Assembly (NCBI GenBank): GCA_036675345.1
Contig: JAKFFE010000038.1
Location: 1-61,906 of the forward strand
Length of the DNA stretch: 61,906 bases
Source of the DNA: JALYOC01 sp036675345
GTDB lineage: Bacteria; Myxococcota; Myxococcia; Myxococcales; Myxococcaceae
Direction of reading: 5' to 3'
How positions within the stretch are numbered: position 1 is the stretch's first letter; each line of letters begins with the position of its first letter. This document shows, piece after piece, positions 49,595-57,972 of this stretch. The notes under the pieces were generated by a model that was not told where the DNA came from, did not search any database, and saw nothing but the letters and a program-made list of their open reading frames with translations. Position numbers and translations under genes: made by a program.

Positions 49595-50934
49595 GTCAGT
49601 TCCTGCAGAGCCGCTGCGTGCTCACCCCGGAAGGTTCGGTGGACGGCGCGGTGGAGATCGCCGACGGGAAGGTGGTCCGGGTGCTGTCCCGCTCGGAGCT
49701 GCCCCCCGGGGCGGCGGTGGAGGACCTGGGCGACCTGGTGCTGATGCCCGGGCTGGTGGACAGCCACGCGCACATCAACGAACCGGGGCGGACCGACTGG
49801 GAGGGCTTCGAGACCGCCACCCGGGCCGCCGCCGCCGGGGGGATCACCACCGTGGTGGACATGCCGCTCAACTCCATCCCGGTGACCACCACCCCCGAGG
49901 CGTTGAGGCAGAAGGTCGCGGCCACCGAGGGGAAGATCCGGATCGACTGCGCCTTCTGGGGCGGGCTGATCCCGCAGAACGTCGGGCAGCTGGAGGCGCT
50001 GGTCCAGGCCGGGGTGGTGGGGGCCAAGGCCTTTCTGGTGCACTCCGGGATCGACGAGTTCCCGATGGCCAGCGAGGACGACCTGCGCCGGGGGATGATC
50101 GCCCTGGCCCGCGTGGGCGCCCCGCTGATCGCCCACGCGGAGCTGGACCGTCACCTCCCCGGCCCCGAGGCCGCGGGCGACAAGCGCCGCTACCAGACCT
50201 ACCTGGCCTCCCGGCCGCCGCAGTGGGAGGTGGAGGCGGTGGCGATGCTGGCCCGGCTGGCCCGGGAGACCGGCTGCGCCACCCACATCGTCCACCTCTC
50301 CGCCGCCGACGCGCTGGAGGAGGTGCAGCGGGCGCGGGCGGAGGGCCTGGCCTTCTCCGCCGAGACCTGCCCCCACTACCTGACCCTCAGTGCGGAGGAG
50401 ATCCCGGACGGGCGGACCGAGTTCAAGTGCGCCCCGCCGATCCGGGAGAAGGCCAACCAGGAGCGGCTGTGGGAGGCCCTGGGCCAGGGGACGATCTCGA
50501 TGGTGGTCTCCGACCACTCCCCCTGCACGCCCCAGCTCAAGCTGCCGGAGGCGGGAGACTTCCTGGGGGCCTGGGGAGGGATCGCGTCTTTGGAGCTGGG
50601 TCTGTCCAACCTCTGGACCCACGCCCGGGCCCGCGGCTTTACCCTGCTGGATGTCTCCCGTTGGATGAGCGCCAACCCGGCCCGGCTGACCGGGCTGTCC
50701 TCCAAGGGGACCCTGGAGGCGGGCAAGGACGCGGATCTGATCATCTTTGATCCGGACGCCGAGCGGGAGATCCGCCTCGACACCCTGAACCAGCGCCACC
50801 GGCTCACCCCCTACGCCGGGAGACGGGTGCGGGGCGTGGTGCGCCGCACCTATCTGCGCGGGAAGAAAATCTACGAGGACGGCCGCTTCATCGGTGCGCC
50901 GGTGGGCCGTCCGATCCTGGGAAGGAACCGATAG
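49591..50934 (+). CDS. allB: Allantoinase
   Basis: Zinc amidohydrolase opening allantoin to allantoate. HxH at His59/His61 (DSHAHINEPG), carboxylated bridging Lys146 (GAKAFLVHSG), HAEL and HIVHLSA histidines, and catalytic Asp in VVSDHSPC. The 447-residue size and sequence fit the DAL1/AllB type; dihydropyrimidinase relatives are less likely because of the flanking allantoicase. ATG 49591 overlaps the puuD stop. Confidence 0.95.
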   Translation: MSQFLQSRCVLTPEGSVDGAVEIADGKVVRVLSRSELPPGAAVEDLGDLVLMPGLVDSHAHINEPGRTDWEGFETATRAAAAGGITTVVDMPLNSIPVTTTPEALRQKVAATEGKIRIDCAFWGGLIPQNVGQLEALVQAGVVGAKAFLVHSGIDEFPMASEDDLRRGMIALARVGAPLIAHAELDRHLPGPEAAGDKRRYQTYLASRPPQWEVEAVAMLARLARETGCATHIVHLSAADALEEVQRARAEGLAFSAETCPHYLTLSAEEIPDGRTEFKCAPPIREKANQERLWEALGQGTISMVVSDHSPCTPQLKLPEAGDFLGAWGGIASLELGLSNLWTHARARGFTLLDVSRWMSANPARLTGLSSKGTLEAGKDADLIIFDPDAEREIRLDTLNQRHRLTPYAGRRVRGVVRRTYLRGKKIYEDGRFIGAPVGRPILGRNR

Positions 50935-50936
50935 CG

Positions 50937-51944
50937 ATGCCTGACTTCGAGAAGCTGGTGGATCTTGCCTCTGAGCGGATGGGCGCGGCGGTGATCTACG
51001 CCACCGACGACTTCTTCGCCGCCAAGGAGAACCTCCTCCACCCCGGCCGGGGGGAGTTCATTGCCGGCAAGTACACCGAGAACGGCAAGTGGATGGACGG
51101 CTGGGAGTCGCGCCGCAAGCGGACCCCCGGCCACGACTGGGCGATCATCCGGCTGGCGATGCCCGGGGTGGTGCGCGGCCTGGACGTGGACACCAACCAC
51201 TTCCTGGGCAACGCCCCCAAGGCGGTCTCCTTCGAGGCGCTGAGCGTGGAGGGCTATGTGCCCACCAGCCAGCTGGTGGCCTCCACCGAGTGGAAGCCGC
51301 TGGTGCCGGAGACGTCGGTGAACCCCGGCTCGCAGAACTTGATCGCGGTGAACGGTGGTTCGCCGATCACCCACCTGAAGTTCCACATCTACCCGGACGG
51401 CGGCGTGGCCCGGCTGCGCGTCTACGGGGAGGTGGTCCCCAACTGGACCCAGCTGCTCTCCGAACACCGGGTGCTGGATCTGGCGGCGGTGGAGCATGGC
51501 GGGCTCCCGATCCTGGCCAGCGACGAGTTCTTCTCCGACAAGCGCAACCTGGTGCTGCCCGGCCGCTCCAAGGACATGGGGGATGGCTGGGAGACCAAGC
51601 GGCGGCGCGGCCCTGGCCACGACTGGGTGGTGGTGAAGCTGGGCCGGGGAGGAACCGTGTCCCGGCTGGTGCTGGAGACCACCCACTTCAAGGGCAACTA
51701 CCCCGACCGCTGCATGGTGGAAGGGGTCCACGCTCCGGGGCTGGAGGGCAAACCGGAGGCGGTCTCCGCCGCGGCGTGGAAGCCGCTGCTCCCGGAGACC
51801 CGGATGGAGTCCCACACCTCGCACGTGTTCTCCGACGGGCAGCTGGCCTCGCTGGGAGAGATCACCCACGTGCGGCTGAACATCTATCCCGACGGCGGCG
51901 TGGCCCGGATGCGGGTGTTTGGAGCGCCCGCGGAGGGGAAGTGA
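50937..51944 (+). CDS. alc: Allantoicase
   Basis: Hydrolyses allantoate to ureidoglycolate and urea. 335 residues as two homologous jelly-roll repeats: ATDDFFAAKENLL...GKWMDGWESRRKRTPGHDWAIIRL and ASDEFFSDKRNLV...GDGWETKRRRGPGHDWVVVKL; each ends with IYPDGGVARLRVYG or IYPDGGVARMRVFG. Starts two bases after allB; its TGA overlaps the next GTG. Confidence 0.96.
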   Translation: MPDFEKLVDLASERMGAAVIYATDDFFAAKENLLHPGRGEFIAGKYTENGKWMDGWESRRKRTPGHDWAIIRLAMPGVVRGLDVDTNHFLGNAPKAVSFEALSVEGYVPTSQLVASTEWKPLVPETSVNPGSQNLIAVNGGSPITHLKFHIYPDGGVARLRVYGEVVPNWTQLLSEHRVLDLAAVEHGGLPILASDEFFSDKRNLVLPGRSKDMGDGWETKRRRGPGHDWVVVKLGRGGTVSRLVLETTHFKGNYPDRCMVEGVHAPGLEGKPEAVSAAAWKPLLPETRMESHTSHVFSDGQLASLGEITHVRLNIYPDGGVARMRVFGAPAEGK

Positions 51945-52447
51945 TCGGGCTGGAGAGGCTCAACGCCGCTGAGGCCTCCGAGGCCCGGGAGCTGCTGCAG
52001 CGCTGCTGTGGCAGCAGTCGCTGGGCGGAGCAGATGACCGCCGCCCGGCCGTTTGCGGACCGCCCTGCCCTGCTGGAGACGGCCACCCGGATCTGGAACG
52101 GGCTGTCCCCGCAGGACTGGTTGGAGGCCTTCTCCCACCACCCGAGGATCGGCGACCGCAAGCTGGAGAACGCCGGGGCGGGCACCCGGGACTGGGCGAA
52201 GAACGAGCAGTCCGGGATGGCCTCCGCCCAGGAGCAGGTGCGGGCCGCGATCGCGGAGGGAAACGCCGCCTACGAGGCGAAGTTCGGCCGGGTGTACCTG
52301 GTCTGCGCCACCGGCAAGACCGCGGAGGAATTGCTGTCCATCCTCCAATCCCGACTGGGGAACGACGCCGCCGCCGAGCTGAGCATCGCCGCCGCAGAGC
52401 AGGACAAGATCACCCACCTCCGACTGGAAAAGCTCCTCTCCCCATGA
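51941..52447 (+). CDS. uraD: OHCU decarboxylase
   Basis: Decarboxylates 2-oxo-4-hydroxy-4-carboxy-5-ureidoimidazoline to (S)-allantoin. Family motif SHHPRIGD with catalytic His67, then KNEQSGM near residue 87 and YEAKFGRVYLVCATGKTAEELL; 168 residues, full length. GTG 51941 has AGGGG just upstream and overlaps the allantoicase stop. Needed because the PuuD product decays to racemic allantoin otherwise. Confidence 0.94.
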   Translation: MIGLERLNAAEASEARELLQRCCGSSRWAEQMTAARPFADRPALLETATRIWNGLSPQDWLEAFSHHPRIGDRKLENAGAGTRDWAKNEQSGMASAQEQVRAAIAEGNAAYEAKFGRVYLVCATGKTAEELLSILQSRLGNDAAAELSIAAAEQDKITHLRLEKLLSP

Positions 52448-52794
52448 GCCTGACAAGCAAGATCACCACCCACGTCCTGGACACCAGCCTGGGTCGCCCC
52501 GCCGCCAACGTCTCCATCGTCCTGGAGCGGCACGAGTCCGACGGGTGGCGAAAGCTGGGCGCCGGCGCGACCGACGCCGACGGGCGGCTCAAGACCCTGC
52601 TGGCCGACGGCCACCATCTCTCTCCGGGGCTGTACCGGCTGACCTTCGACACCCGCAGCTACTTCTCCCTCTCCGGAAGGACGACCTTCTTCCCCAGCGT
52701 GAGCATCAGCTTCGAGGTCAGCAACTCCAGCGACCACCACCACGTGCCGCTGCTGCTGTCCCCGTTCGGGTACAGCACCTATCGCGGAAGCTGA
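52444..52794 (+). CDS. uraH: 5-hydroxyisourate hydrolase (transthyretin-like)
   Basis: Hydrolyses 5-hydroxyisourate, the urate oxidase product. 116 residues with the N-terminal THVLDTSLGRPA (His10), the internal DGRLK, and the diagnostic C-terminal YRGS (113-116). No signal peptide. Last gene of the operon, overlapping uraD by four bases. The 101 bp to the convergent beta-lactamase gene contain no clear terminator. Confidence 0.96.
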   Translation: MSLTSKITTHVLDTSLGRPAANVSIVLERHESDGWRKLGAGATDADGRLKTLLADGHHLSPGLYRLTFDTRSYFSLSGRTTFFPSVSISFEVSNSSDHHHVPLLLSPFGYSTYRGS

Positions 52795-52895
52795 GCGTTC
52801 GCGGCGGTAAGGCCTGCTCAGCGGAGCCGGTGCGAAGTGCCCGCGCGGCAGCGCACCCGCTCCCGCTCCCGAGGGGGGTGTCGCCAGCCAGCCGG

Positions 52896-53648
52896 TCACT
52901 GACCGCCGGCGTTGCGCGCCAGTTCGATCGTGTGGTCCAGCAGCTCGCGGCCACCGGTCGGCCCGTGGCTGGGGATGACGAACCGGGTCTCCGGGAACCG
53001 CGCGGCCACCGCGGCCACCGTCTCCGCCCACCGCGCCACGTCCGCATCCGCCGTGTTTCCCAGGCTGTTCGACTCCCCGGGGCGGATCAGACAGCCGCCG
53101 AACAGGGTCTGGCTCGCCGGGTGGAACACCACCACGTTGTCCCGGGTATGGCCCGGACCGGGATGGAAGACCTGCACCGATCCGATCGTCTCGTCCTCGC
53201 CGAAGGTGTGCCGCGCCGGAACCAGCCCCCGGGGCGCCGCGTCCTGGTTGGTGAGCGGCAGGGCCCAGGTTCGATCAAGCCGTCGGTGGACCGCCCCCAG
53301 CCCGCCCATCTTGTCCCCGTGGGCGTGGGTGACGATCACCGTGTGGACCGGGGCGCCCAGGGTCTGCTCGACCAGGGCCAGGAGCCGCTCGGTGTCCTCG
53401 TCGTTCCACGCGGTGTCCACCAGCGTAACGCCCTCCGGGCCCTTCACCACCAGCCCCTGCGAGAGCACCAGCCCCCACGGTTCGACGTGGGCCCAGGACT
53501 TGTGGACCCACACGTTCTCCGCCAGCGCCTCCAGCGAGGGTGGAGGAATGGAGGGGACCGGGCCGGCCGGAGCGACGGTTCGATTCGCCGCGCAACCGGT
53601 CACGATCAGGAGGAAGGAGCAGAGGACGGGGCTCAGAAGGCGGCGCAT
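52896..53648 (-). CDS. bla: Subclass B1 metallo-beta-lactamase (NDM-like motifs), lipoprotein
   Basis: 250 residues. Signal MRRLLSPVLCSFLLIVTGC with lipobox Cys19, so a lipid-anchored periplasmic enzyme. All six B1 zinc ligands are present: His108, His110, Asp112 (THAHGDKMGG), His167 (GPGHTRDN), Cys186 (FGGCLIR) and His228 (IPSHG). The blocks VDTAWNDEDT, HAHGDKMGGL, FHPGPGHTRDNVVV and GGCLIRPGESNSLGNTADAD closely resemble those of NDM-type enzymes as I remember them, including lipidation. Hydrolysis of beta-lactams including carbapenems is the family activity; resistance here is untested. The composition matches the neighbours, so no sign of recent transfer. ATG 53648 begins the signal peptide. 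Convergent with the purine operon. Confidence 0.88.
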   Translation of the reverse strand: MRRLLSPVLCSFLLIVTGCAANRTVAPAGPVPSIPPPSLEALAENVWVHKSWAHVEPWGLVLSQGLVVKGPEGVTLVDTAWNDEDTERLLALVEQTLGAPVHTVIVTHAHGDKMGGLGAVHRRLDRTWALPLTNQDAAPRGLVPARHTFGEDETIGSVQVFHPGPGHTRDNVVVFHPASQTLFGGCLIRPGESNSLGNTADADVARWAETVAAVAARFPETRFVIPSHGPTGGRELLDHTIELARNAGGQ

Positions 53649-53812
53649 GGGCGCGGCATCTTCTCGCTGTTCCGCCAAGTGTCAGCGGGGATCGTGAATT
53701 GCTGTGGCGGCCCTGACACGGCAGGCCGGGATGCCGACGCCAGCGCGGGGCGCCAGCCGTCCCGCCCCGGCGCCCGAGGCTCGCCGCTTCGGGGACCCGC
53801 CATGGCGCGGCC

Positions 53813-54553
53813 TCAGCGGTCTGCGAGGTCCTCCGGCAGCAGGTACTCCGAGGCCTGGACGATCCGCTCCGCGGTCCAGCCGCGATTGGTCCCCAGGCCG
53901 CTTGAATCGCAGTCCCCGTCGGTGTGGATCCCGAACAGCTGCCCCTGGCGCGTCAGCACCCCGGCGCCCGAGGTCCCCACCAGGGTGTCCAGGTCCGAGT
54001 AGTAGACCAGGTCGTTGCACGCGCCTTCGAACCAGCCCTCCGCCACCACCTTGGGCAGTCCGCGCGGATGCTGGATGATCGCCAGCCGCTCGTCGGCGCG
54101 CGAGGTGAGCAGCAGGGGATCAGTCAGTGGGAGCGCATCCAGCCGGATCAGCGCGTAGTCCGGCTCCGTCGCGTGCTCGATCACCGTCCCCTCGGTGACC
54201 AGCAGGTCTCCATCCGGGTCCTCCTCGTGGTTGAAGGCGATCACCACCCGGTCTCCCAGCGCCACGCAGTGGCCGGCAGTCACCACCACCGGTCCGGCGT
54301 TCGCCTGGATCCAGGTCCCGGTGCAGTGGCCGGCCACGAGGACCACCGCGTCCTCCCGGTCCATCACCGCGGCGAACTCGCCCTGGTAGCTGTTGACGGG
54401 CGTGAAATCGAGGGTCGGTCCGCACTGCCACGGCGCGGCGGACCGTCCGTGTGCCTGGGGCGCGCCACAGATCAACGGAACGCTGCGCGGGGGCGGTTTG
54501 CAGGAGGGAGCCAGCAGCAGCGCCGCGACCCAAAACAAGACCCCCCGGGTCAT
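53813..54553 (-). CDS. Trypsin-like serine protease, lipoprotein
   Basis: 246 residues. Signal MTRGVLFWVAALLLAPSC with a lipobox-like Cys18. Chymotrypsin-fold triad: His95 in TAGHCV, Asp132 in DYALIRL, Ser195 in VGTSGAGVL. The oxyanion Gly is present and cysteines (96, 179) could form disulfides. Extracellular or envelope protease; specificity unknown. The frame is open 11 codons further up. 42 bases separate it from the upstream metalloprotease gene on the same strand, so the two may be co-transcribed. Confidence 0.87.
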   Translation of the reverse strand: MTRGVLFWVAALLLAPSCKPPPRSVPLICGAPQAHGRSAAPWQCGPTLDFTPVNSYQGEFAAVMDREDAVVLVAGHCTGTWIQANAGPVVVTAGHCVALGDRVVIAFNHEEDPDGDLLVTEGTVIEHATEPDYALIRLDALPLTDPLLLTSRADERLAIIQHPRGLPKVVAEGWFEGACNDLVYYSDLDTLVGTSGAGVLTRQGQLFGIHTDGDCDSSGLGTNRGWTAERIVQASEYLLPEDLADR

Positions 54554-54595
54554 CGATGAAGATGAAGCGGGGGGCCGTCGCGGCATGGGTCGATC

Positions 54596-55357
54596 CTAAT
54601 ACAGGTAGTTCAGTGCGGTCCGATCCGAGCTGGTCCACTCGCCGTTCTCGGACGAGCGGAAGCAGGAGTTCATCACCGAGCCGCCCACCGTCGCGGTGGT
54701 CGGCGTTCCCGGGATGTGGATCGCCCCCACCGAGCTGGCTCCCTCGTTGCCGCCGCTGCCGCAGCTGATCGCGCGGTTGTAGTAGTCGGAGTGGCGGAAG
54801 CCGATGGTGTGGCCGATCTCATGGGTGATGACGTGCTCGCTGACGTCCACGCTGTAGCTCTGCAGCCCGGTCCCGATGTTGATCGTCCCGTAGGGCTTCC
54901 CACCCTTGGGGAAGCCGGCGGAGCCGCCGGTGCCGGTCATGGTCCGCGCCGCGATGTTCGCGGTGCACCCGGTGGTGGGCCCGCGCGCGAAGGTGATCCG
55001 CAGGCCCAGCGCGTTGTAGTTCTCGATCGCCAGATCGAGCCCCTGGCTCAGACGGCTGTAGGAGTTGAAGGCCGAGGTGGGGTTGACGCAGATCTTGGTC
55101 ACCCCCGTCCCGACCAGGTTGCTGGTCCGGTACTGCTCTTCACCGGAGGCCCCCGACTGGAGCATCTCCCGTGACGCCTCCAGCGTCACCTGGCTGTCGC
55201 GGCCGACGTAGACCTCTCCGTCGTACAACTGGATGTCACTCTCCGGAAAACCGGCCTCGATCAGGTTGGAGACGATCTCTGCCTGCTCTGCTTCCGGGTC
55301 CATCTGGCAAGCCGCCATCACTGCGCTCAGCACCAGCACTGCAGCGTATCGGGACAT
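54596..55357 (-). CDS. HEIGH-type zinc metalloprotease, lipoprotein
   Basis: 253 residues. Signal MSRYAAVLVLSAVMAAC with lipobox Cys17. Metzincin-like zinc motif HEIGHTIGFRH (His179, Glu180, His183, His189) followed by a Met-turn candidate VGGSVMNSCF. This matches the M57/dual-action HEIGH metallopeptidases widespread in Myxococcota. Residues 18-85 look like a propeptide (EIVSNLIEAGFPESDIQLYDGEVYVGRD). Probably secreted or surface protease. ATG 55357 is the only start giving a signal peptide. Confidence 0.9.
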   Translation of the reverse strand: MSRYAAVLVLSAVMAACQMDPEAEQAEIVSNLIEAGFPESDIQLYDGEVYVGRDSQVTLEASREMLQSGASGEEQYRTSNLVGTGVTKICVNPTSAFNSYSRLSQGLDLAIENYNALGLRITFARGPTTGCTANIAARTMTGTGGSAGFPKGGKPYGTINIGTGLQSYSVDVSEHVITHEIGHTIGFRHSDYYNRAISCGSGGNEGASSVGAIHIPGTPTTATVGGSVMNSCFRSSENGEWTSSDRTALNYLY

Positions 55358-55520
55358 GGATTGGCTTCCTTCGTTTGAGGGGCGAAGCACTCCCAGGGCG
55401 AACCACTCCCTGGCAGCGGGCGGACCCTAGAGGAAGGTCGCGTGTCGCTCGCAATCCCACGTGTTCCGGCTTTGTGATCCAGTCGACGGCAGCCCTGGAG
55501 GAGGCCGGTCGATCAGTGCA

Positions 55521-56597
55521 CTAGTCCTCGCCGGGCACCTTCGAGCCACCAGGCGCCGGCGCCGGCGGGTCCACCGGCGCGTACTCCTCGGAGGCCATCG
55601 TCTCCAGCATCACCCGGAGGTTCGCCGCCTGCTCCTCGGCGGTGTCCCCGGGAGGGGGATTGGCGCGCCCCTGGGGCGTGCTCGCCCAGTCCTCCAGCAG
55701 TTGCTCGTCCGAGTAGGGCTCTCCCCTCTCCGCGGCGCCCGCCTCCCGGTTCCGCAGATCGATCGCCAGCTCGTGCTCGGCGGTGCGCTCCACGTACCGG
55801 GCGCGCTCCTCGGGAGACTCGGGGGGCAGACCGGCCTGCTGCCGCGCGAGCTCGTGCTCCAACACATGGGTCGCCACGTGCTCGGCGGCGACCTCATTGG
55901 TCCAGCCCTCGGTGGCCTCCGCGATCCGCGATCCGTCGGCCGGATCGAGCCCCAGCTTCTCGAAGATTGCCGCCGTCCACTCCTCCCGCAGGTCCTCCGG
56001 GAGCTCCGGATTGAGCGAGTCGACCGTCGCATGGACGAACTCGTGGAGGAGCACGCTGGCGCCGTCTTCGCCGCTGATCGCGCTGGCCCTCACGTAGACC
56101 ACCTCGTCGGTGGCGTTCGCGCTCGAGCCGCCAAACCGGCGCTGGTACTCCTCGTCGGAGAGCACCTCCACTTCGACTCCGGCCCTGCGCGCCGCCTCCA
56201 GGACCGCGGCACCGGCCGGGGTCTGCTCCAGCTCCGCCTCCACCTGTTCGACGTAGGCAGGTCCGGCCTCCCGCGCCAACGCGTCGCGCTGCGCGGCGTA
56301 TCGGTCGTAGGCCTGCTGGTAGTGAGCCGGGTCGGAGAACTCGCTGCGCTCCGGTGGGCCCTGGGCGACGAACTTCTCGTACGCCAGGATCCGTCGGTCG
56401 GTGCCCGCCGGTCCGAGGTCCGGCGGCGTCTCCGCCGGAGCCACGAAGGCGACGGCCGGGCCACCCCGCGCCCCCGTCTCGAAGGTGTCCACCGCCGAAA
56501 TGCCCGGGCCTGCGACGTCCGAGGTGCGCTCAGGCTGGGGCCGCGCCACCGGGGTTGCGACCTGGAGGAGTTTCCGCTCGATGCCACCGATTCCCAT
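55521..56597 (-). CDS. HExxH metalloprotease-like protein without signal peptide
   Basis: 358 residues. The first 60 are disordered, Pro/Ala/Thr-rich, with an ISAVDTFETGARGG segment. The central domain has VLLHEFVHATVDSL (His185, Glu186, His189) and a downstream NEVAAEHVATHVLEHELARQQ that may supply the third ligand. The region before it (YQQAYDRYAAQRDALAREAG) is helical. The tail is Pro/Gly-rich. No signal peptide; similar disordered starts with a DxFE-type motif occur in predicted secreted effectors of Myxococcota (recollection, low weight). It could be an intracellular protease or an effector exported by a signal-less route. A GAGGGAG ribosome site precedes ATG 56597. Confidence 0.72.
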   Translation of the reverse strand: MGIGGIERKLLQVATPVARPQPERTSDVAGPGISAVDTFETGARGGPAVAFVAPAETPPDLGPAGTDRRILAYEKFVAQGPPERSEFSDPAHYQQAYDRYAAQRDALAREAGPAYVEQVEAELEQTPAGAAVLEAARRAGVEVEVLSDEEYQRRFGGSSANATDEVVYVRASAISGEDGASVLLHEFVHATVDSLNPELPEDLREEWTAAIFEKLGLDPADGSRIAEATEGWTNEVAAEHVATHVLEHELARQQAGLPPESPEERARYVERTAEHELAIDLRNREAGAAERGEPYSDEQLLEDWASTPQGRANPPPGDTAEEQAANLRVMLETMASEEYAPVDPPAPAPGGSKVPGED

Positions 56598-56787
56598 GGT
56601 TCTCCCTCTCGAACTCGGAGGTGCTACGGGCGCCGGGGCGTTCGGGTTACCGGTGTGCAGGGTCTGGCACACCCGCCCGACCCCGGCGTCGGTGGGCCCG
56701 CCACCTACCCTCGCGAAATCGCGGACTTGCAAGTGGTGACTGCCTTGCAATGAAGTGACCTGGGGGCACCGTTCGAGGTGCAGGCAA

Positions 56788-57927
56788 ATGAAGAGACTGA
56801 TCGCAGGCGTGGTGGGCAGCGTGGTCCTGGCGTGTGGTCCGGCGAGCCAGCTGGGGGACGATGACCCGGTCACGGTGCAGGGGAAGAGCTTCCGGCAGGA
56901 CGGGACCCCGCTGAGGGAGACCCGCATCGCGCTGGTGAAGGAGCCGGATCTCGGTGAGCTGCTGGTGGGGTTCACTGCGGTGGCCAGCTCGTTTGGGGTG
57001 GTCTGCCTCGCGGAGGACCCGCCCCCGATCTGCGACAGCGCCAAGACCGGATCGACCGACGCCAGCGGCGCGTTCGCCTTCTCGCTGTTTGGCCGGGACA
57101 CCCAGGGTTCCCTGGGGCAGGCCAGCCCGTTCAACCTCTCGGTGCGAGGCCCGGCACGCGAGGGCGCGGCGCAGGGTGCGTCCCGCACCGAGCGCTTCGT
57201 GATCCAGGATGCGCGCATCGAACCGCCGGACCTCACCCTCTGGGAGCCGGTGGTCGGCGTCGCCGTCGCCTCCAACGGAATCACCGTGAGCTCCGACGCC
57301 CTCCCCTCCGGGAGCACCGCCACCGTGGCCTTCGTCGTTCCGGGAGGACTGGTCTGGCAGCAGGCCTACGCCAACGGCGAGGCGGTGGACGGGCGGTTCC
57401 TCGAGGACGCCAGCGGGACGGTCAGCCTCCACGCCAGCAGGACCGACACCGCCTCCGAGACCGAGTTCGAGCACCGGTACGAGAGCGAGTCCCGGACCTT
57501 CCAGAGCACCACCGGGGCGCCGCCGTCGCGCGGGGCGAGCTGTCTGGCCACTGGCGCCAGCGGCACGGTGATCACCCAGAGCCCGTGCGCGCTGACCGAC
57601 GGGGACTTCGCGGCCGCCTGGGTGGCGCCGGCGGACACCGGCTGCGTGCCCGACGGGAACGGTCAGGGTTGCGGGACGGCGCGCGCGAACAAGACGATCA
57701 CCGTGGACCTCGGCGAGGTGCGTTCCACGACGCTGATCATCGCGCGTGGAGTCGGCAGCGGAGAGGTGCTGGAGCGATCGGTGGACCAGACGAACTGGTC
57801 GGGGGTGTCCGCCTCCACCGGGTTCGAGAGCTACCTGTTCCCGGTGGACGTCCGCTACCTCCGCGTGCGCTCCAGCTCGGAGCAGGGCGTGGTCCCCGGC
57901 ACCCTGCGCGAACTCTCGGTGTGGTGA
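56788..57927 (+). CDS. Lipoprotein with carboxypeptidase-regulatory-like and discoidin-like regions
   Basis: 379 residues. Signal MKRLIAGVVGSVVLAC with lipobox Cys16. Early part (VQGKSFRQDGTPLRETRIALVKE...SGAFAFSLFG) resembles an Ig-like carboxypeptidase-regulatory domain. The last 130 residues (SCLATGASGTVITQSPCALTDGDFAAAW...TITVDLGEVRSTTLIIARGVGSGEVLERSVDQTNWSGV) follow the F5/8 type C (discoidin) pattern that binds carbohydrates. Six cysteines are in the second half. Function unknown; likely surface adhesin. The 190 bp upstream, shared with the divergent metalloprotease-like gene, show no gene. Confidence 0.78.
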   Translation: MKRLIAGVVGSVVLACGPASQLGDDDPVTVQGKSFRQDGTPLRETRIALVKEPDLGELLVGFTAVASSFGVVCLAEDPPPICDSAKTGSTDASGAFAFSLFGRDTQGSLGQASPFNLSVRGPAREGAAQGASRTERFVIQDARIEPPDLTLWEPVVGVAVASNGITVSSDALPSGSTATVAFVVPGGLVWQQAYANGEAVDGRFLEDASGTVSLHASRTDTASETEFEHRYESESRTFQSTTGAPPSRGASCLATGASGTVITQSPCALTDGDFAAAWVAPADTGCVPDGNGQGCGTARANKTITVDLGEVRSTTLIIARGVGSGEVLERSVDQTNWSGVSASTGFESYLFPVDVRYLRVRSSSEQGVVPGTLRELSVW

Positions 57928-57972
57928 GCAGATGGGCCCCTGCCGGCGCGCGGTCTGAGCGCCGGGTGAGGT

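Noticed and set aside
53813..54553. Duplicated active-site motif (two AGHC sequences) in the serine protease
   Set aside because: The first AGHCTGTW aligns with the normal CTGT strand before the catalytic loop; only the TAGHC at 92-96 fits the triad.
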